In this document: positions 17,583-24,576 of the stretch, one piece after another
How positions within the stretch are numbered: the stretch's first letter is position 1
Layout of the letters: every line of letters starts with the position of its first letter
NCBI GenBank assembly: GCA_021158345.1
Contig: JAGGUV010000068.1
Location: 1-34,535, forward strand
Source of the DNA: Bacteroidales bacterium
Lineage (GTDB): Bacteria > Bacteroidota > Bacteroidia > Bacteroidales > AUK083
Direction of reading: 5' to 3'
DNA length: 34,535 bases
Notes under the pieces: generated by a model
What the model saw: the letters and a program-made list of their open reading frames with translations, nothing else
What the model was told of the DNA's origin: nothing
The model's database searches: none
Position numbers and translations under genes: made by a program

Positions 17583-19025
17583 TTAAACTTTATTTATTAA
17601 AGGTAAAAACGCTTTAAATTTTGACCCTTTTTTCAATTCACTTTCAACGCTAATGCTACCATTATGTTTAGTAATAATTGCCTTTACATAGCTCAATCCC
17701 AGACCAAAACCTTTAACATCGTGGATGTTACCTGTAGGAACTCTGTAAAGGTCGTCAAAGATTTTTTTCTGGTTTGCTTTTGATATTCCTATTCCATTAT
17801 CTTCAACAGAAATTAATATCCCGTTATCAATATTTTGAGTCTTAATTTTGATAATAGGATTTTCAGGAGTATATTTATTGGCATTATCAAGCAAATTATA
17901 AATAAGATTTGTTATATGAATTTTATCGCCTTTAATAATATGGTCATCAGCTAATAATTCAGTATTAATTTCTCCTCCTTTATTTTGTATTTGTATTTCT
18001 ATATTTTTAACGATTTTGTTAATAATTTCATGAATATCTAAATTTTCTTTATTAAGCTTTAATTGTCCTTTTTCAATAACAGCAGTCTGAAGAACTTTTT
18101 CTGCCATAGTGCCGAGACGCTTATTTTCTTCGCTAATAATATTAATATATGAATTATACATCTCCCTTGATTTTTTAATATCATTATCGTTTAAGGCTTC
18201 ACAGGCAAGGGATATAGTAGATATTGGAGTTTTAAATTCATGTGTCATATTATTTATAAAATCATTTTTCATCACAGACAATTTTTTTTGTTTAAAAATT
18301 GTTGAAATTGTGTATGCAAAGGAGGTAATTATTATCAAAATAAAGATAATACTTAAAGACAATAGCCCCCACATTTGTTGTATAAGAAATTGCTTTTTGT
18401 TTGGGAAAAATATCATTAAATATTCAGGAGATCTGAAAATATCATTAGGATATAAATTAAATGAAAAACTTTTTTTCAATAATTCGTTTTTATAATTGCC
18501 GGTTTTTTCAATTGTCATTTTTCTTTTTGCGGAATTATAAATACCAAATTCAAATTTTGTGGTTATGTTTTTTTGTTCTAATTCATTAAATATTAACGAA
18601 TCAATAATATTTTTACTAGCCCAATCTTCTATGTATTTTTTACTGTTAATATTCAAAAGGTCATTAAAAACCTCCATAGCTAAAGAAGATTTTTTGTTCA
18701 TCCTCTCAATTTCTTTGTTAGCCCTTTCAAGATAATTTAAGTCTGAATTTAGAATTTCTTTATTATAGGCTCTGTTAAGCGAATCTAATGACTTGATAAA
18801 AGTATTTTCTTTATGGAAATAGTCTATCTTTTGTTTCAGCTCATTAGCAGCTTCAATTTTTTGAAGTTTATAAACAACAATATTCATTGCCTCGCTAACA
18901 CTTCTATTAAAATAGGATTCCTTTACCCTTATGGCATTATTTATCCAAAATGATTGAACTGCTATTAACCCAATCAGTGATATTGTTGTTAAAATTATTA
19001 TGTATCTAATTATTTTTTTGTTCAC
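17583..19025 (-). CDS. Membrane sensor histidine kinase
   Basis: 480 residues, beginning with GTG at 19025 directly ahead of the first membrane segment. TM1 (about 8-29) and TM2 (about 218-242) bracket a 190-residue extracytoplasmic sensor domain rich in helix-forming Lys/Glu stretches. The dimerisation box has the phosphorylated His262 ('FINNMTHEFKTPISTISLACEAL'). The ATPase domain shows the N box 'LIYNLLDNANKYTPEN', 'VEDNGIGISKANQKKIFDDLYRV' and 'GFGLGLSYVKAI'. No HAMP domain is obvious. It phosphorylates the regulator encoded just downstream. Signal unknown; resemblance to RprX of Bacteroides is suggestive only. Confidence 0.92.
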   Translation of the reverse strand: MNKKIIRYIIILTTISLIGLIAVQSFWINNAIRVKESYFNRSVSEAMNIVVYKLQKIEAANELKQKIDYFHKENTFIKSLDSLNRAYNKEILNSDLNYLERANKEIERMNKKSSLAMEVFNDLLNINSKKYIEDWASKNIIDSLIFNELEQKNITTKFEFGIYNSAKRKMTIEKTGNYKNELLKKSFSFNLYPNDIFRSPEYLMIFFPNKKQFLIQQMWGLLSLSIIFILIIITSFAYTISTIFKQKKLSVMKNDFINNMTHEFKTPISTISLACEALNDNDIKKSREMYNSYINIISEENKRLGTMAEKVLQTAVIEKGQLKLNKENLDIHEIINKIVKNIEIQIQNKGGEINTELLADDHIIKGDKIHITNLIYNLLDNANKYTPENPIIKIKTQNIDNGILISVEDNGIGISKANQKKIFDDLYRVPTGNIHDVKGFGLGLSYVKAIITKHNGSISVESELKKGSKFKAFLPLINKV

Positions 19026-19067
19026 AATTAATAATAATTTGATTATTATTTTTAAACGAATTATTTA

Positions 19068-19075
19068 CAAATATA
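19068..19075 (-). promoter_or_regulatory. Candidate -7 box of the two-component operon
   Basis: On the minus strand the sequence reads TATATTTG, an exact TAnnTTTG, 42 bases upstream of the kinase GTG. No clear -33 element is seen. Confidence 0.4.
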
Positions 19076-19137
19076 ATTATTGATTACGTAATTTTATGAT
19101 TTTTAACAAACTTTAACGAATTTAAAAAATTTAATTA

Positions 19138-19145
19138 TATTTTTG
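19138..19145 (+). promoter_or_regulatory. Candidate -7 box of the 25-residue-repeat gene
   Basis: TATTTTTG fits TAnnTTTG, 28 bases before the ATG at 19174. TTTA at 19112-19115 could serve as -33. It is divergent from the kinase promoter 60 bases away. Confidence 0.45.
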
Positions 19146-19173
19146 TTGAAGTTTTAAAAAAGAAAATTTCATT

Positions 19174-19572
19174 ATGTTTGATTATCCTGCAAAAATATTA
19201 TTAGCTTTTGGAGAGACATTTTCGGGTAATGAAAAAATTTTTAATTGGTTGTTAAAAAACGGTTATCCTGAGTTAGCTGCTCTTTCGGCTGCTATCAGAG
19301 GTAGCGAAGAATCTTCTCAATGGCTTAGAAATAATGGTTATCCTGAACTTTCTGCATTGGATGCTGCTATTGATAAAAATCAAGATGCTAAATTTTGGCT
19401 CTTAAAAAATAAATATAAAAATCTTTTGCTGTTTGCCGATGCTTGTAATAATAACGAAAGAGCAATAAAATGGTTTATTAAAAATGATTTAAAAATTTTT
19501 CTTTTACTTGCAAAAAAGATTAATGATTTTAGGGATAATCAGATTTTTGATGTACATAAAATTCATTTCTAA
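19174..19572 (+). CDS. Small cytoplasmic protein of 25-residue helical repeats
   Basis: 132 residues; I do not recognise a named family. Tryptophans fall at residues 25, 50, 75 and 100 exactly, marking four repeats of 25 residues with the pattern W-L-x-x-N-G-Y-P-E-L-x-A-L-x-A-A-I followed by a polar turn. The N-terminus 'YPAKILLAFGETFSGNEKIFN' is the last part of a further unit. Each unit looks like two short helices (a helical hairpin), as in ankyrin-like or other solenoid proteins, with the last two units diverging ('WLLKNKYKNLLLFADA', 'WFIKNDLKIFLLLAKK'). No signal peptide or membrane segment, so probably cytoplasmic and binding a protein partner. It has its own promoter and is divergent from the two-component operon; no functional link is shown. 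Confidence 0.7.
   Translation: MFDYPAKILLAFGETFSGNEKIFNWLLKNGYPELAALSAAIRGSEESSQWLRNNGYPELSALDAAIDKNQDAKFWLLKNKYKNLLLFADACNNNERAIKWFIKNDLKIFLLLAKKINDFRDNQIFDVHKIHF
19246..19542 (+). repeat. Four tandem 75-base coding repeats (25 residues each)
   Basis: Units begin at Trp25, Trp50, Trp75 and Trp100 with no length drift. The first two units are most similar ('WLLKNGYPELAALSAAI' against 'WLRNNGYPELSALDAAI'). The final unit is shortened by the protein end. Confidence 0.85.
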
Positions 19573-19630
19573 TATAAGCCTATAATCAATTTTAAATAAC
19601 GGCAAAGCAAAATAAAAACCCGGTAAAAAT

Positions 19631-20284
19631 TTAATCTTTTAAATTATAAGCACTGTCAAAGAAATCAAACTCAAAAATCACTGATTTTTTAAATGCTTCA
19701 AGCATATTTTTTTTAAGCTCTTCTGTTGCAAGCTCTGCATTTTTGTTTACAATATCAATTAGTTTCTGATTATAAATTTCAAATTCATCGCCTGAATATG
19801 TGTCAATCCATTTTTGATATTTATTGTTTTTTTTTGAATTTTTAACAATTGATAATCCCACTTCGCGATAAACCCAAAAACATGGTAAAAGTGCGGCTAA
19901 TGATTCTTCATAAGTTTGTGATTTTGCTGTTGACAATAAAAAATTAGTATATGCTTTATTAATTTTACTGGCTTTTTTGTTTAAAACAATATTAAAATAT
20001 CCAATAAATTCTTCATGTAAAAGATGTTCTATTTCCAGACCGTCTCTGGCCATATCAAGCAGAAATTTCATCTCGTCTACATCTTCGGCTTTAACAGCTG
20101 TTATTGCCAAAGCTCTGGAATCTTCAATTATATAGATGCTGTCTTGTGAAATATATTCATTAAACTTTTCTTTTGATAAAATGCCTTTTGACAATTCAAC
20201 ACAAAAAGGATGAGAGATTATTTTCTCAATATCTTTCTCGGCAGACTGCCATAGCTTATCTGTAAACAATATTTTATCTTTCAT
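19631..20284 (-). CDS. tenA: TenA aminopyrimidine aminohydrolase (thiaminase II)
   Basis: 217 residues. The TenA signature 'ALLPCFWVYREVG' places the nucleophilic cysteine at position 135 and Tyr139 after it; Glu205 ('SVIFEFDFFDSAY') is the other expected catalytic residue. TenA enzymes hydrolyse 4-amino-5-aminomethyl-2-methylpyrimidine, a thiamin breakdown product, to hydroxymethylpyrimidine (HMP), and can split thiamin. The ATG lies 4 bases after the thiD stop, so the two are translationally close, matching the pathway order: TenA makes HMP, ThiD phosphorylates it. Last gene of the TPP-controlled operon. The all-helical fold and length are normal for the family. Confidence 0.93.
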   Translation of the reverse strand: MKDKILFTDKLWQSAEKDIEKIISHPFCVELSKGILSKEKFNEYISQDSIYIIEDSRALAITAVKAEDVDEMKFLLDMARDGLEIEHLLHEEFIGYFNIVLNKKASKINKAYTNFLLSTAKSQTYEESLAALLPCFWVYREVGLSIVKNSKKNNKYQKWIDTYSGDEFEIYNQKLIDIVNKNAELATEELKKNMLEAFKKSVIFEFDFFDSAYNLKD

Positions 20285-20288
20285 TTTT

Positions 20289-21098
20289 TTATTCCCAAAA
20301 TTTATAAAAGTGATGTACAGGACCGTGTCCCTTGCCTATTTTATAATCAGCACCAAGTTTTATTGCATTGTCAATATAATTTTTAGCTTCTTTAATAGCT
20401 ATTGGCAAACTATAGCCTTTTGCTAAAAATGATGCTATTGCCGATGATAAAGTGCAGCCTGTGCCATGAGTATTATTTGTTTTTACCCTCTTGGTTTTTA
20501 GTTCGATAGTTTGATTTGTTTCTCTGTCGTAAAAAATATCGGTCAGTTCTTCTTTATCAAAATGACCGGCTTTTAACAAAACCGATCTTGCTCCGAAATC
20601 TGTCAGCTGTTTTGCAGCCCGGGCAAGGTCATTATTATTTTTTATTTTAGTATTTAATAAAATTTCGGCTTCAGGAATATTAGGTGTAATAACCTTAGAT
20701 AAGGGAAACAGCTCTTTAACGAGAGTTTCAATAGCATCATCCTGCAATAATTTATCGCCTGAAGTGGCAACCATTACAGGGTCTAAAACAATATTTTCGA
20801 TATTATATTTCTTTAATGTTTCTGAAACTGTTTTAATGACTTCGGAAGAATGCAACATTCCTATTTTAATAGCATCAGCACCAATATCGTCAAGTACTAC
20901 TTTTATTTGTGTTTCTATTGTTGATACGGGAACAGGGTGGATATCAAAAACTCCCTGAGTATTTTGAGCCGTGATAGCTGTTATGGCAGACATACCAAAA
21001 CATCCGAGTGCAGACATTGTTTTCAAATCTGCCTGAATACCTGCTCCACCACCACTGTCAGAGCCTGCTATTGTTAAAACTCTTTTATGCTGTTTCAT
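20289..21098 (-). CDS. thiD: Hydroxymethylpyrimidine (phosphate) kinase
   Basis: 269 residues, normal for ThiD. It phosphorylates HMP to HMP-P and then HMP-PP, the pyrimidine donor for ThiE. Ribokinase-fold landmarks: 'VLTIAGSDSGGGAGIQADLKTMSALGCFGMSAITAITAQNT' at the N-terminus, 'DAIKIGMLHSSEVI', 'NIVLDPVMVATSGDKLL', 'LITPNIPEAEILL'-like 'VITPNIPEAEILL', and the C-terminal anion hole/base 'TNNTHGTGCTLSSAIASFLAKG' with the catalytic cysteine/aspartate region of the family. It is separated from thiL by 82 bases, in which I find no clear promoter, and is 4 bases from tenA. Confidence 0.95.
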   Translation of the reverse strand: MKQHKRVLTIAGSDSGGGAGIQADLKTMSALGCFGMSAITAITAQNTQGVFDIHPVPVSTIETQIKVVLDDIGADAIKIGMLHSSEVIKTVSETLKKYNIENIVLDPVMVATSGDKLLQDDAIETLVKELFPLSKVITPNIPEAEILLNTKIKNNNDLARAAKQLTDFGARSVLLKAGHFDKEELTDIFYDRETNQTIELKTKRVKTNNTHGTGCTLSSAIASFLAKGYSLPIAIKEAKNYIDNAIKLGADYKIGKGHGPVHHFYKFWE

Positions 21099-21180
21099 GT
21101 GTTTATATCTTTTTATAATTTTTTGTTTTTATATTTATTATGATTTTTGCAATTAAGATAAAAATCTCGCTAAAATATTA

Positions 21181-22185
21181 CTACTTAAAATGATTATATC
21201 CTTTTTTATTAAGGTCTATATTTTTATTATTTTTAAAAAAATAAATTTCAGGACTGCCTTCAATAATTCTCCCGATTTTAAATAATTGACGATTAAATTT
21301 TGTTTGAAAATTTTGTGCAATTTCTTGAAATTTTTCTTTATCAACAGTTAAAAGTAAACAATAATCTTCGCCACCTGAAACAGAAATATCATAAATATTC
21401 CAATTATTTTTTTCTGAAATATTTTTTAATTCATCAGAAAGAGGAATATTTTCTAGATTTATTTCTGCAGCACATTTCGAAGCGTCAAGAATATGTTTCA
21501 AATCAGAGCTAATACCATCGGACACATCCATCATAGCATTAACACCTTTTTGAGATGCCAGCCACTGACCGGCAAAAATCTCAGGTTCAGGCATAAGATG
21601 CTTTTTTAATAAATATTTAGCATCATCTTCATTGTCAGGAAGATTATTAAGAATAACATTTAAACCTCCGGCAGAGTCACCCAAAAAATCAGTAACGCAA
21701 ATAATGTCATTATTTTTTGCTCCTGACCTGTATTTTGTTTTTTTGTTTTCTATTTCACCAACAACACAAATATTTATCACCAGCATATCAGGCGATTTAG
21801 TTGTATCGCCGCCAAGCAAAGGCACATTATATTTTTCAGATAATTTTTGATATCCTGAAATAAATTCATCTAACCATTCTACATCAGTATTTTTTGGAAT
21901 ACCTACAGACAAAAAAGAAGAATTTGCTATACCGCCCATAGCAGCAATATCGCTTAAATTTACTGCAAGACTTTTATATCCCAATTCAAAAGCTGAAATT
22001 TTTTCTTTTTTAAAATGAACATCTTCAACTAAAAGGTCGGTTGTGATAATAAACGATGTGTTTTTATTTTTAGGAATAACTGCACAATCATCACCAATAC
22101 CTTTCTGACCGTTTTTTATCAGGTCATTAAATTTATCAGAAAAACGTGCAATAAAACCAAATTCTCCTATTTTGTTTAGTTTCAT
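21181..22185 (-). CDS. thiL: Thiamin-monophosphate kinase
   Basis: 334 residues. It phosphorylates thiamin monophosphate to thiamin pyrophosphate, the last step and the riboswitch ligand. Family features: N-terminal 'EFGFIARF', metal-binding 'GIGDDCAVI' (residues 30-37), 'ITTDLLVEDVHFKKEKIS', 'LAVNLSDIAAMGG', 'LLGGDTTKSPDMLVINI', 'AMMDVSDGISSDLKHIL' and 'SGGEDYCLLLTV'. The first bases of its ATG overlap the thiE stop as ATGA, a sign of coupled translation. Because ThiL uses only the monophosphate, the pathway here depends on ThiE condensation; no thiamin pyrophosphokinase gene is present in the operon. Confidence 0.95.
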   Translation of the reverse strand: MKLNKIGEFGFIARFSDKFNDLIKNGQKGIGDDCAVIPKNKNTSFIITTDLLVEDVHFKKEKISAFELGYKSLAVNLSDIAAMGGIANSSFLSVGIPKNTDVEWLDEFISGYQKLSEKYNVPLLGGDTTKSPDMLVINICVVGEIENKKTKYRSGAKNNDIICVTDFLGDSAGGLNVILNNLPDNEDDAKYLLKKHLMPEPEIFAGQWLASQKGVNAMMDVSDGISSDLKHILDASKCAAEINLENIPLSDELKNISEKNNWNIYDISVSGGEDYCLLLTVDKEKFQEIAQNFQTKFNRQLFKIGRIIEGSPEIYFFKNNKNIDLNKKGYNHFK

Positions 22186-22835
22186 TTATTTTTATTATTT
22201 AAAGGTGTAACAACCTGTTTTTTCAGTTTTTTTGTAGCAAGATAAGGGTCATCAGCGGAACAAATAGCTGAGACAACAGAGATTCCATGAGCCCCGGCAT
22301 TAATAATATCTTTTGCATTTGTTAAATTAATACCGCCAATACCCACCATTTTATGTTTTGATATTTTTGCAATATCTCTAATTCCCTGCAATCCAAGCTG
22401 AGTGTTTATATCAGTCTTGGTAGGAGTTGAAAAAATTGGGCTTAAACCAATATAGTCAAGGTCTTCAAATTTGTTTGCCTCTATAGCTTGTTCCAAATTT
22501 TCTACTGACAATCCAATAATAGCGTCAGCTCCGAGAATTTGTCTGGCAATTTCATAAGGCATATCGCTTTGTCCGATATGCAATCCATCTGCTTCTACAG
22601 CAAGGGCTATATCCAGCCTGTCGTTTATTATTAATGGAATATTTTTATCTTTTAGAATGTTTTTTACTTTTACAGCTAATTCATAAAATTTTCTTGTGGA
22701 GCAATCTTTTTCTCTTAACTGCACCATTGTTACGCCTCCTTTCACAGCCTGTTCAATAATATATTCCAGACTTCTACCCTTTGAAAGTTTTCTATCTGTA
22801 ACAAGATAAAGGCTTAAATCAATATTTTTTTTCAT
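22182..22835 (-). CDS. thiE: Thiamin phosphate synthase
   Basis: 217 residues from ATG 22835; an ORF start at 22901 would run back into thiM and add a non-homologous tail. ThiE joins HMP-PP and thiazole phosphate into thiamin monophosphate. The TIM-barrel landmarks are 'LYLVTDRKLSKGR', 'GGVTMVQLREKDCSTRKFYELA', 'IPLIINDRLDIALAVEADGLHIGQSDMPYEIARQILG', 'IIGLSVENLEQA', 'DYIGLSPIFSTPTKTD' and 'MVGIGGINLTNAKDIINAGAHGISVVSAI'. The diphosphate- and Mg-binding aspartates (ND, QSD) are present. It starts 10 bases after the thiM stop and its stop overlaps the thiL start. Confidence 0.95.
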   Translation of the reverse strand: MKKNIDLSLYLVTDRKLSKGRSLEYIIEQAVKGGVTMVQLREKDCSTRKFYELAVKVKNILKDKNIPLIINDRLDIALAVEADGLHIGQSDMPYEIARQILGADAIIGLSVENLEQAIEANKFEDLDYIGLSPIFSTPTKTDINTQLGLQGIRDIAKISKHKMVGIGGINLTNAKDIINAGAHGISVVSAICSADDPYLATKKLKKQVVTPLNNKNK

Positions 22836-22845
22836 ATGTTTAAAA

Positions 22846-23640
22846 TTAATACAAAAATATGTCTTTAATTTCTTTTTCAGAGAGATTAAACAAAGTATCA
22901 ATAAAATTCAATTGCAAAGAGCCTGGACCTTTTGAAAATTTAGCAGCAATTTCACCTGTAATTCCCATAACAGCCATGGCATTAGCAGCAGCAATCAAAT
23001 AATTTTTGTTGACAGCAGCAAAGGCACCTGTAATAGCTGTGGCAGTGCAACCCATTCCAGTAACTTTTGGCATCATATCATTACCATTTTTTATCTCAAT
23101 TACATTTTTACCATCAGTAATATAATCGGTTTTACCGCTAACAGATACAATAGAATTTGTTTGCAAAGCAAGTTGTTTAGCTGATTCTACAGCTGAGCCA
23201 GAAGATTCCATACTGTCAACGCCTTTAGTTTTAGTACCGGCTTTAACAATACTCATAATTTCAGAAGCATTTCCACGAATAATATCAGGTGAAGCTTCAT
23301 TAATTATCATATTACAGACATTGGTTCTATATTCAGTAGCCCCTGCTCCAACAGGGTCTAAGATAAAAGGTGTTTTCAGAAGTTTGGCTTGTTTAGCAGC
23401 TATCAACATTGATTCGACCCATTTTTCGCTTAAAGTTCCAATGTTAATAACCAATGCTGAAGCAATGCCTGTCATATCTTTTACTTCTTCTTTAGCATGA
23501 GCCATAACAGGAGAAGCTCCAATAGCAAGTAAAGCATTAGCAGTATTATTCATTACCACATAATTAGTAATGTTATGTACTAAAGGGGATTTCTTTCTTA
23601 TCTTTTTTAAATCATTAGAAATAGAATTTACTGTTATCAT
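22846..23640 (-). CDS. thiM: Hydroxyethylthiazole kinase
   Basis: 264 residues, normal length. It phosphorylates 4-methyl-5-(2-hydroxyethyl)thiazole, the salvaged thiazole half of thiamin. Visible features: 'SPLVHNITNYVVMNNTANALLAIGASPVMAHAKEEV', 'LVINIGTLSEKWVESML', 'FILDPVGAGATEYR', 'IIRGNASEIMSI', and 'VTGMGCTATAITGAFAAV' with the catalytic cysteine region. As the second gene of the TPP-switch operon it is 25 bases after the methyltransferase. It provides the thiazole partner that ThiD/TenA provide for the pyrimidine, so the operon covers salvage of both halves. Confidence 0.96.
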   Translation of the reverse strand: MITVNSISNDLKKIRKKSPLVHNITNYVVMNNTANALLAIGASPVMAHAKEEVKDMTGIASALVINIGTLSEKWVESMLIAAKQAKLLKTPFILDPVGAGATEYRTNVCNMIINEASPDIIRGNASEIMSIVKAGTKTKGVDSMESSGSAVESAKQLALQTNSIVSVSGKTDYITDGKNVIEIKNGNDMMPKVTGMGCTATAITGAFAAVNKNYLIAAANAMAVMGITGEIAAKFSKGPGSLQLNFIDTLFNLSEKEIKDIFLY

Positions 23641-23665
23641 AGTATTTTGATTTTATATTTATTAA

Positions 23666-24367
23666 TTATTTTATTGCACAAATTGCCACATAGTCACCTG
23701 AATCATAACCAGGTTTAGGTTCTTCAACTTCATTATTTGAATATAATGGATGTTTAGTTAAGGTTTGAGCAAATTTTAAATTATTAAAACCTGTTTTTTT
23801 AAGGATATCTATTTTTTCAGATGTTGTACGCCACTTAGCTTCTTTTACAAATTCTATTGGATAAGGATTCAGAGGTTGAATATCTGATAAAAGTTTGTGA
23901 TTCCAAGTTCCCAAAGTCATAGCAAGATTATAAATAAGAGCATAAGAGCTTTCTTTTGGCACATCGAGGACAATAATTTTCCCTCCAGATTTAAGAGCAT
24001 TATAAGCATTAAGAAAAGCTTTTTCAAGATTTTTTATATAGCTCGGAGTACCATTTAAAACAATAGTATCATATTTATTTTTACCGAGGTAAGTGTTTTC
24101 AGCAGTACCAATTTTAACATTTAGTCCTCTTTTACGAGCTATTTCAGCCATACCTTCGGAAGGTTCTATGCCGTTTTTAATAATAATATTAAAATTTTTC
24201 TCTAAAAGCATTTCAAATAATCCGCTACCACAACCAATAGAAATTGTATTTCCGGGATTGTCAAGGAAATAAGCCAGCAATTTTAATTCAGATTCTAATA
24301 AATTTTTATTTTTTAAAAACCAAGAATCATAGTCTTCTGCAAATTTGTCAAATGTAATTTTTCCCAT
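23666..24367 (-). CDS. SAM-dependent methyltransferase under TPP-riboswitch control
   Basis: 233 residues. It is a class I SAM methyltransferase: motif I 'TISIGCGSGLFEMLL' (residues 41-55), acidic loop 'NGIEPSEGMAEIARKRG', 'YDTIVLNGTPSYIKNLEKAFLNAYNALKSGGKIIVLDVP', and a YD.WF-type N-terminus ('FDKFAEDYDSWFLKN'). Substrate unknown; no thiamin enzyme I know has this sequence. It is the first gene of the thiamin salvage operon and directly follows the riboswitch expression platform: the A and U of its AUG are the last two bases of the 42-base palindrome. thiM begins 25 bases after its stop. It could modify a thiamin precursor or analogue, or be unrelated cargo. The methyltransferase call is firm; the link to thiamin rests on position. 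Confidence 0.85.
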   Translation of the reverse strand: MGKITFDKFAEDYDSWFLKNKNLLESELKLLAYFLDNPGNTISIGCGSGLFEMLLEKNFNIIIKNGIEPSEGMAEIARKRGLNVKIGTAENTYLGKNKYDTIVLNGTPSYIKNLEKAFLNAYNALKSGGKIIVLDVPKESSYALIYNLAMTLGTWNHKLLSDIQPLNPYPIEFVKEAKWRTTSEKIDILKKTGFNNLKFAQTLTKHPLYSNNEVEEPKPGYDSGDYVAICAIK

Positions 24368-24407
24368 AATAAAAGCCGTTTTATACGTATAAAACGGCTT
24401 TTATTAT
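24366..24407 (-). promoter_or_regulatory. Riboswitch expression platform: perfect 42-base palindrome over the start codon
   Basis: Every base from 24366 to 24386 is the reverse complement of 24387-24407. As RNA on the minus strand it folds into a 19-bp stem with an ACGU loop and a GCC/GGC core. The 3' arm ends with U-rich sequence and then the AUG, of which A and U are in the stem. The 5' arm (24400-24391) can instead form ten pairs with AAAACGGUUU at 24448-24439, the 3' strand of aptamer stem P1. TPP binding would free it to close the hairpin, ending transcription (weak U tract) or hiding the start codon, or both. Confidence 0.85.
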
Positions 24408-24438
24408 ATTAGAAAATTTTTCAAGATCTAAAAAAGTT

Positions 24439-24525
24439 AAACCGTTTTCCTACGCTGTTATTATACATATCAGGTTAAAGGGTGTGTTCTCAGCCTTTTT
24501 TTTTGATTGGCACCCCTAACAGTTT
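24439..24525 (-). ncRNA. TPP riboswitch (THI element) aptamer
   Basis: On the minus strand the conserved blocks appear in order: AGGGGUGCC, GGCUGAGA, ACACCCUUUAACCUGAU and ACAGCGUAGGA. P1 is AAACUGUU (24525-24518) with AACGGUUU (24446-24439), eight pairs with one G-U. P2 is GGGU/ACCC. P3 is only GCC/GGC with an A-rich loop. P5 has UGU/ACA where the usual sequence is UGG/CCA, a compensatory change that keeps pairing. It precedes the methyltransferase-thiM-thiE-thiL-thiD-tenA operon and is expected to lower expression when TPP is plentiful. Confidence 0.95.
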
Positions 24526-24529
24526 TTTA

Positions 24530-24537
24530 CAAAATTA
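24530..24537 (-). promoter_or_regulatory. Candidate -7 box of the thiamin operon
   Basis: Minus strand TAATTTTG (24537-24530), exact TAnnTTTG, ends five bases before the P1 stem. Transcription would start essentially at the first aptamer base. No clear -33 element is visible. It lies between the ribonucleotide reductase stop and the aptamer, so the operon can be started independently of the upstream gene. Confidence 0.5.
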
Positions 24538-24576
24538 AACTTTTTAGTATAAGTTATAATAAAAATACATTAAAAA

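Noticed and set aside
23666-24367. Idea that the methyltransferase marks a bacimethrin-type thiamin antivitamin cluster.
   Set aside because: No thymidylate-synthase-like gene, glycosyltransferase or thiaminase I is present; the neighbours are plain salvage genes.
24366-24407. Palindrome considered as an operator, attachment site or insertion-sequence end.
   Set aside because: It sits directly after a TPP aptamer and complements its P1 strand, so an expression platform explains it better; no transposase or target duplication is near.
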